A DNA stretch of 32,747 nucleotides, taken from NCBI GenBank assembly GCA_963621975.1, contig CAVFGI010000021.1, positions 1 through 32,747 on the forward strand. Direction: 5' to 3'. Below, one piece after another: positions 30,430 to 32,747 of the stretch (positions are counted from its first letter, which is position 1; every line of letters starts with the position of its first letter). The stretch comes from UBA9732 sp963621975. GTDB lineage: Bacteria > Spirochaetota > Spirochaetia > Sphaerochaetales > Sphaerochaetaceae. The notes under the pieces are model-generated. The model did no database searches, was not told where the DNA came from, and was given only the letters and a program-made list of their open reading frames with translations. The translations under genes were made by a program, and so were the position numbers.

Positions 30430-30598
30430 ATTCTGTCTAAAACCGGCATTAATTTGGGTCACAATAATTGTACATGACTTGGAAAAACTGCAATGTCGTT
30501 TTAGGCGCATGCAGGGCACCGAGTTTTATTTTTTTGCGTGCACGAGGTTCTCGTGTGGTATCTTCATGTGTAATTTCAAAATTCTCGCAGGTGTTTCT

Positions 30599-32515
30599 AT
30601 GGGAAAGGGAAAAACTAGTAACAAGTGGCTACTAATTTTTTATGACATAATTATTTTATGTGTCGTTGATCTTCTGTTGCTTTTCTTCTACGGGGGTGGA
30701 AGTGTTAAGCTTACTACAACAGAAGCACTATGGCATGTAGCTATCTCTGCAGTAGCCATCTTTGGGTGTAGGTTTGCGTTTGGGCTTTATCAGGCCATAT
30801 GGCGTTATGGTGGCGTGCAAACGTACATGAAGCTAATGATGAGCGACGCATTTGCGTTCTTCATTTACTTCTGTGCAGCTCGCTTGCTAGACATTAAGCA
30901 AATTACTTTTGTTCGTATGCTTACATTGGTAATGATGAACTTGTTTTGTTCTCTTGCCATGCGTATGGCGTACCGCTATTGCTACAAGTGTGCTACTCCT
31001 AACACTGCGTGGGGTAAGTTCTTATCTTTCTTGCTTTCTGCTTTTGGAGGTGTTTCTAATAACCGTAAGGCTGAGAGCGAGAATATTAAGGTTGCCATCT
31101 ATGGTGCTGGGAATTTAGGCTTTACGCTTTATGAAGACATCTATGTAAACAAGCAGTTCTCATATGAGGTTAGATGCTTCATTGATGAAGATAAGACCAA
31201 ACAGGGTAGGCGTCTTAATGGGCTTATGGTGCTTTCCAATGAGGAAGCAACACCATCGCGATTGATATTAGACTACGGGGTGCAAGAGATAATTGTTGCA
31301 ATCCGAGATATTGGGCAGGAAAAGCTCAAGGCAGTGTACGAAAGGTATACAAAAAGTGGCATCAAGGTTAAGCATTACGATGTGGTTAAGAATGTTCAGA
31401 GTGCTTCAAATAAAGGACACCTGAGGGATATTCAGATTGAGGAATTGCTGTTCCGCCAGCCAATTGTGATGCATTCTGATAAGGTGAAAGACTACTATAG
31501 AAATAAGGTTATCTTGATAACTGGTGGCGCTGGGTCTATTGGTAGCGAGCTATGTAGACAGGTGGCCTTTTATGGGCCTAAGACCCTTGTTGTCTTGGAT
31601 ATTTATGAGAACACTGCATATGATCTACAACAAGAGTTTAAAATGTTGTATGGTAAAGCGTTAGACTTTCATGTGGAGATATGTTCTATCACAAACAAAG
31701 AAGGCTTGAGGAGGTCTTTTGAGAAATATAGACCTCAAATAATTATCAATGCTGCAGCGCACAAGCACGTTCCGCTTATGGAGGATGATGCGCAAGAGGC
31801 TATTGAGAATAACATCTTTGGTTGCAAGAATTTGCTTGACTTGACCGAGGAATATGGGGCTGAGCGCTTTATGATGGTTAGCACAGATAAAGCAGTCAAT
31901 CCCACGAATGTGATGGGTGCCACAAAGCGCATGTGCGAGATGATGGTGTTAAGTGCATCGCGTACGGGCAAGGCGGTGTATTCGTGCACACGTTTTGGTA
32001 ACGTGCTAGGTAGTGCTGGCTCTGTGATACCGCTTTTTAAGCGCCAGATAGCTAACGGTGGTCCTGTAACTATTACTGATAAGCGTATAACCCGATATTT
32101 CATGACTATCCCAGAAGCAAGTCAGCTGGTCCTGCAAAGTGGTCAAATGGCCAAAAACGGCGAGCTCTTTGTGCTGGACATGGGCCAACCGGTCAAGATT
32201 TATGACCTTGCCCAGAACATGATTAAACTTAGCGGTGCTACTAACGTGGAGATTGTTGAGGTTGGACTTCGCCCAGGCGAAAAGCTCTATGAAGAGCTCT
32301 TAATTAAGAGTGAAACCCTTACCAAGACAGAAAATAACCTTATCTTCATTGAAAAGGATGAGCCGTTGGAATCTAGTGAGATTGAGAGCAAGCTTGCAAA
32401 GCTCTCTTCAATTGAACTTAATCACTTTACCAATGATCAGGTGAAGGAAATTCTCAGAGAAGTTGTTCCTACCTACAGGCGCCCTGAAGAGATAAATGGG
32501 GGTGTGAAAGAATAA
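30599..32515 (+). CDS. Nucleoside-diphosphate-sugar dehydratase/epimerase (PglF/CapD/WbpM-like)
   Basis: Membrane-bound NAD-dependent 4,6-dehydratase, probably acting on UDP-GlcNAc for polysaccharide or glycan synthesis. The start at 30599 (MGKGKTSNKW) puts the first helix at the N terminus. The ORF stays open back to 30416 but that part looks non-coding in composition. The protein is 638 aa: about four transmembrane helices (residues 10-125), a first nucleotide-binding domain with VAIYGAGNLG (about 165), then the catalytic SDR domain with TGGAGSIGSE (about 307-316) and STDKAVNPTNVMGATKR (about 427-443). Met replaces the usual Tyr of the YxxxK pair, as is normal in this family. It likely works with the export module at 5440-9429, though it is not adjacent. 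Confidence 0.93.
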   Translation: MGKGKTSNKWLLIFYDIIILCVVDLLLLFFYGGGSVKLTTTEALWHVAISAVAIFGCRFAFGLYQAIWRYGGVQTYMKLMMSDAFAFFIYFCAARLLDIKQITFVRMLTLVMMNLFCSLAMRMAYRYCYKCATPNTAWGKFLSFLLSAFGGVSNNRKAESENIKVAIYGAGNLGFTLYEDIYVNKQFSYEVRCFIDEDKTKQGRRLNGLMVLSNEEATPSRLILDYGVQEIIVAIRDIGQEKLKAVYERYTKSGIKVKHYDVVKNVQSASNKGHLRDIQIEELLFRQPIVMHSDKVKDYYRNKVILITGGAGSIGSELCRQVAFYGPKTLVVLDIYENTAYDLQQEFKMLYGKALDFHVEICSITNKEGLRRSFEKYRPQIIINAAAHKHVPLMEDDAQEAIENNIFGCKNLLDLTEEYGAERFMMVSTDKAVNPTNVMGATKRMCEMMVLSASRTGKAVYSCTRFGNVLGSAGSVIPLFKRQIANGGPVTITDKRITRYFMTIPEASQLVLQSGQMAKNGELFVLDMGQPVKIYDLAQNMIKLSGATNVEIVEVGLRPGEKLYEELLIKSETLTKTENNLIFIEKDEPLESSEIESKLAKLSSIELNHFTNDQVKEILREVVPTYRRPEEINGGVKE

Positions 32516-32524
32516 AGCTCATTT

Positions 32525-32573
32525 TGCAAAAACTGTCGAAATATAATTGTTTCTGCATTTCAGTGCAAAAACT
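32525..32573. repeat. Pair of 10-bp direct repeats before the last gene
   Basis: TGCAAAAACT occurs at 32525-32534 and 32564-32573, 39 bp apart. The second copy abuts the -35 box of the next promoter. This may be a regulator site or chance in AT-rich sequence. Confidence 0.45.
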
Positions 32574-32601
32574 TAACTTTTTCATAGTTTTGTGCTATAC
32601 T
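32573..32601 (+). promoter_or_regulatory. Extended -10 promoter of the AAA ATPase gene
   Basis: TTAACT (32573-32578), a 17-nt spacer and TATACT (32596-32601) preceded by TGC. It lies 25 nt before the start codon of the next gene. Confidence 0.65.
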
Positions 32602-32625
32602 TTTGAAAAAGGAGAGTGATAAGGC

Positions 32626-32747
32626 ATGATTGAATTGCATGAACTTAAGGGTCGCGACAGTTACCTGAATAAGCTGATTGGTTTTCAGGATGCCGAACCC
32701 ATCAAGGTGATCACGGGTATTCGCCGCTGTGGGAAGTCCAGTCTGCT
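32626..32747 (+). CDS. ATP-binding protein, AAA_14-like (5' part only)
   Basis: Only the first 40 codons are in the window. The reading MIELHELKGRDSYLNKLIGF followed by IKVITGIRRCGKSSL has a Walker A (GIRRCGKSS, about 31-39) in the context typical of AAA_14/DUF4143 ATPases, whose function is poorly known and which are often mobile in gut bacteria. GGAG sits 11 nt before the ATG and AAGG is closer. The coding part is visibly richer in G and C than its neighbours, with many CTG, CGC and ATC codons, which hints at separate ancestry. Confidence 0.75.
   Translation, partial: MIELHELKGRDSYLNKLIGFQDAEPIKVITGIRRCGKSSL

Noticed and set aside
1..32747. CRISPR array, transposon or prophage
   Set aside because: I found no regularly spaced repeats, transposase-like proteins, terminal inverted repeats or phage genes; the gene content is housekeeping, transport and envelope.

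Overview
The window looks like a chromosomal segment of a spirochaete, most likely a host-associated anaerobe in or near Treponemataceae. I base this on protein character, not on a database search. The signs are a 'clade X' phosphofructokinase with a long N-terminal extension, two separate clpP genes, a lipoprotein with a loose lipobox, a substrate-binding protein whose signal peptide ends in a Phe-Ala-Gly-Gly motif, and a moderate-to-low G+C content (about 42% by eye). Genes are densely packed on both strands. I found no insertion sequence, prophage or CRISPR array.

Layout. At 91-2437 (minus) lie era and a phosphofructokinase. At 2514-3128 is a lone clpP paralogue, followed by an endonuclease/exonuclease/phosphatase-fold lipoprotein (minus). 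At 4270-5391 is gcvT. At 5440-9429 is a two-gene polysaccharide export unit: an SLBB-type export protein and a Wzz/tyrosine-autokinase fusion. At 9442-11473 an internally duplicated DUF1538 membrane protein overlaps a tandem PII-like protein. An rRNA methyltransferase follows. At 12888-14522 are pta and a class II aldolase. At 14521-17376 is a 2-keto-3-deoxygluconate operon (kdgK, KDPG aldolase, IclR regulator) behind a good sigma-70 promoter and a perfect IclR-type palindrome. It meets a polar amino-acid ABC transporter operon (minus, 19628-17382). Then come a ZapB-like coiled-coil gene, infC-rpmI-rplT (minus) and class II fructose-bisphosphate aldolase (minus). On the plus strand lie a hypothetical exported protein and nth. 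The tig-clpP-clpX-tatD cluster is on the minus strand. At 28248 is tRNA-Gly(GCC), followed by metK behind a SAM-II-like riboswitch, a 2x[4Fe-4S] protein (minus), a PglF/CapD-type sugar-nucleotide dehydratase preceded by a ten-G tract, and the start of an AAA ATPase that runs off the end.

How the genes work together. Central carbon flow is prominent: PFK, FBA, Pta, KDG kinase and KDPG aldolase. KDG is phosphorylated, then cleaved to pyruvate and glyceraldehyde-3-phosphate, and Pta turns acetyl-CoA into acetyl-phosphate. The KdgR-like IclR protein is the last gene of the operon it probably controls. Protein quality control is covered by trigger factor, ClpXP and a second ClpP. Envelope polysaccharide is represented by the export/copolymerase pair and the sugar dehydratase.

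Most worth a second look: (1) a compact SAM-II-like riboswitch in front of metK, whose predicted pseudoknot uses the Shine-Dalgarno sequence; (2) the DUF1538 plus tandem-PII pair, a candidate PII-regulated transporter; (3) the IclR operator-promoter arrangement of the kdg operon; (4) the G10 tract between a strong promoter and the sugar dehydratase, a candidate phase-variation switch.
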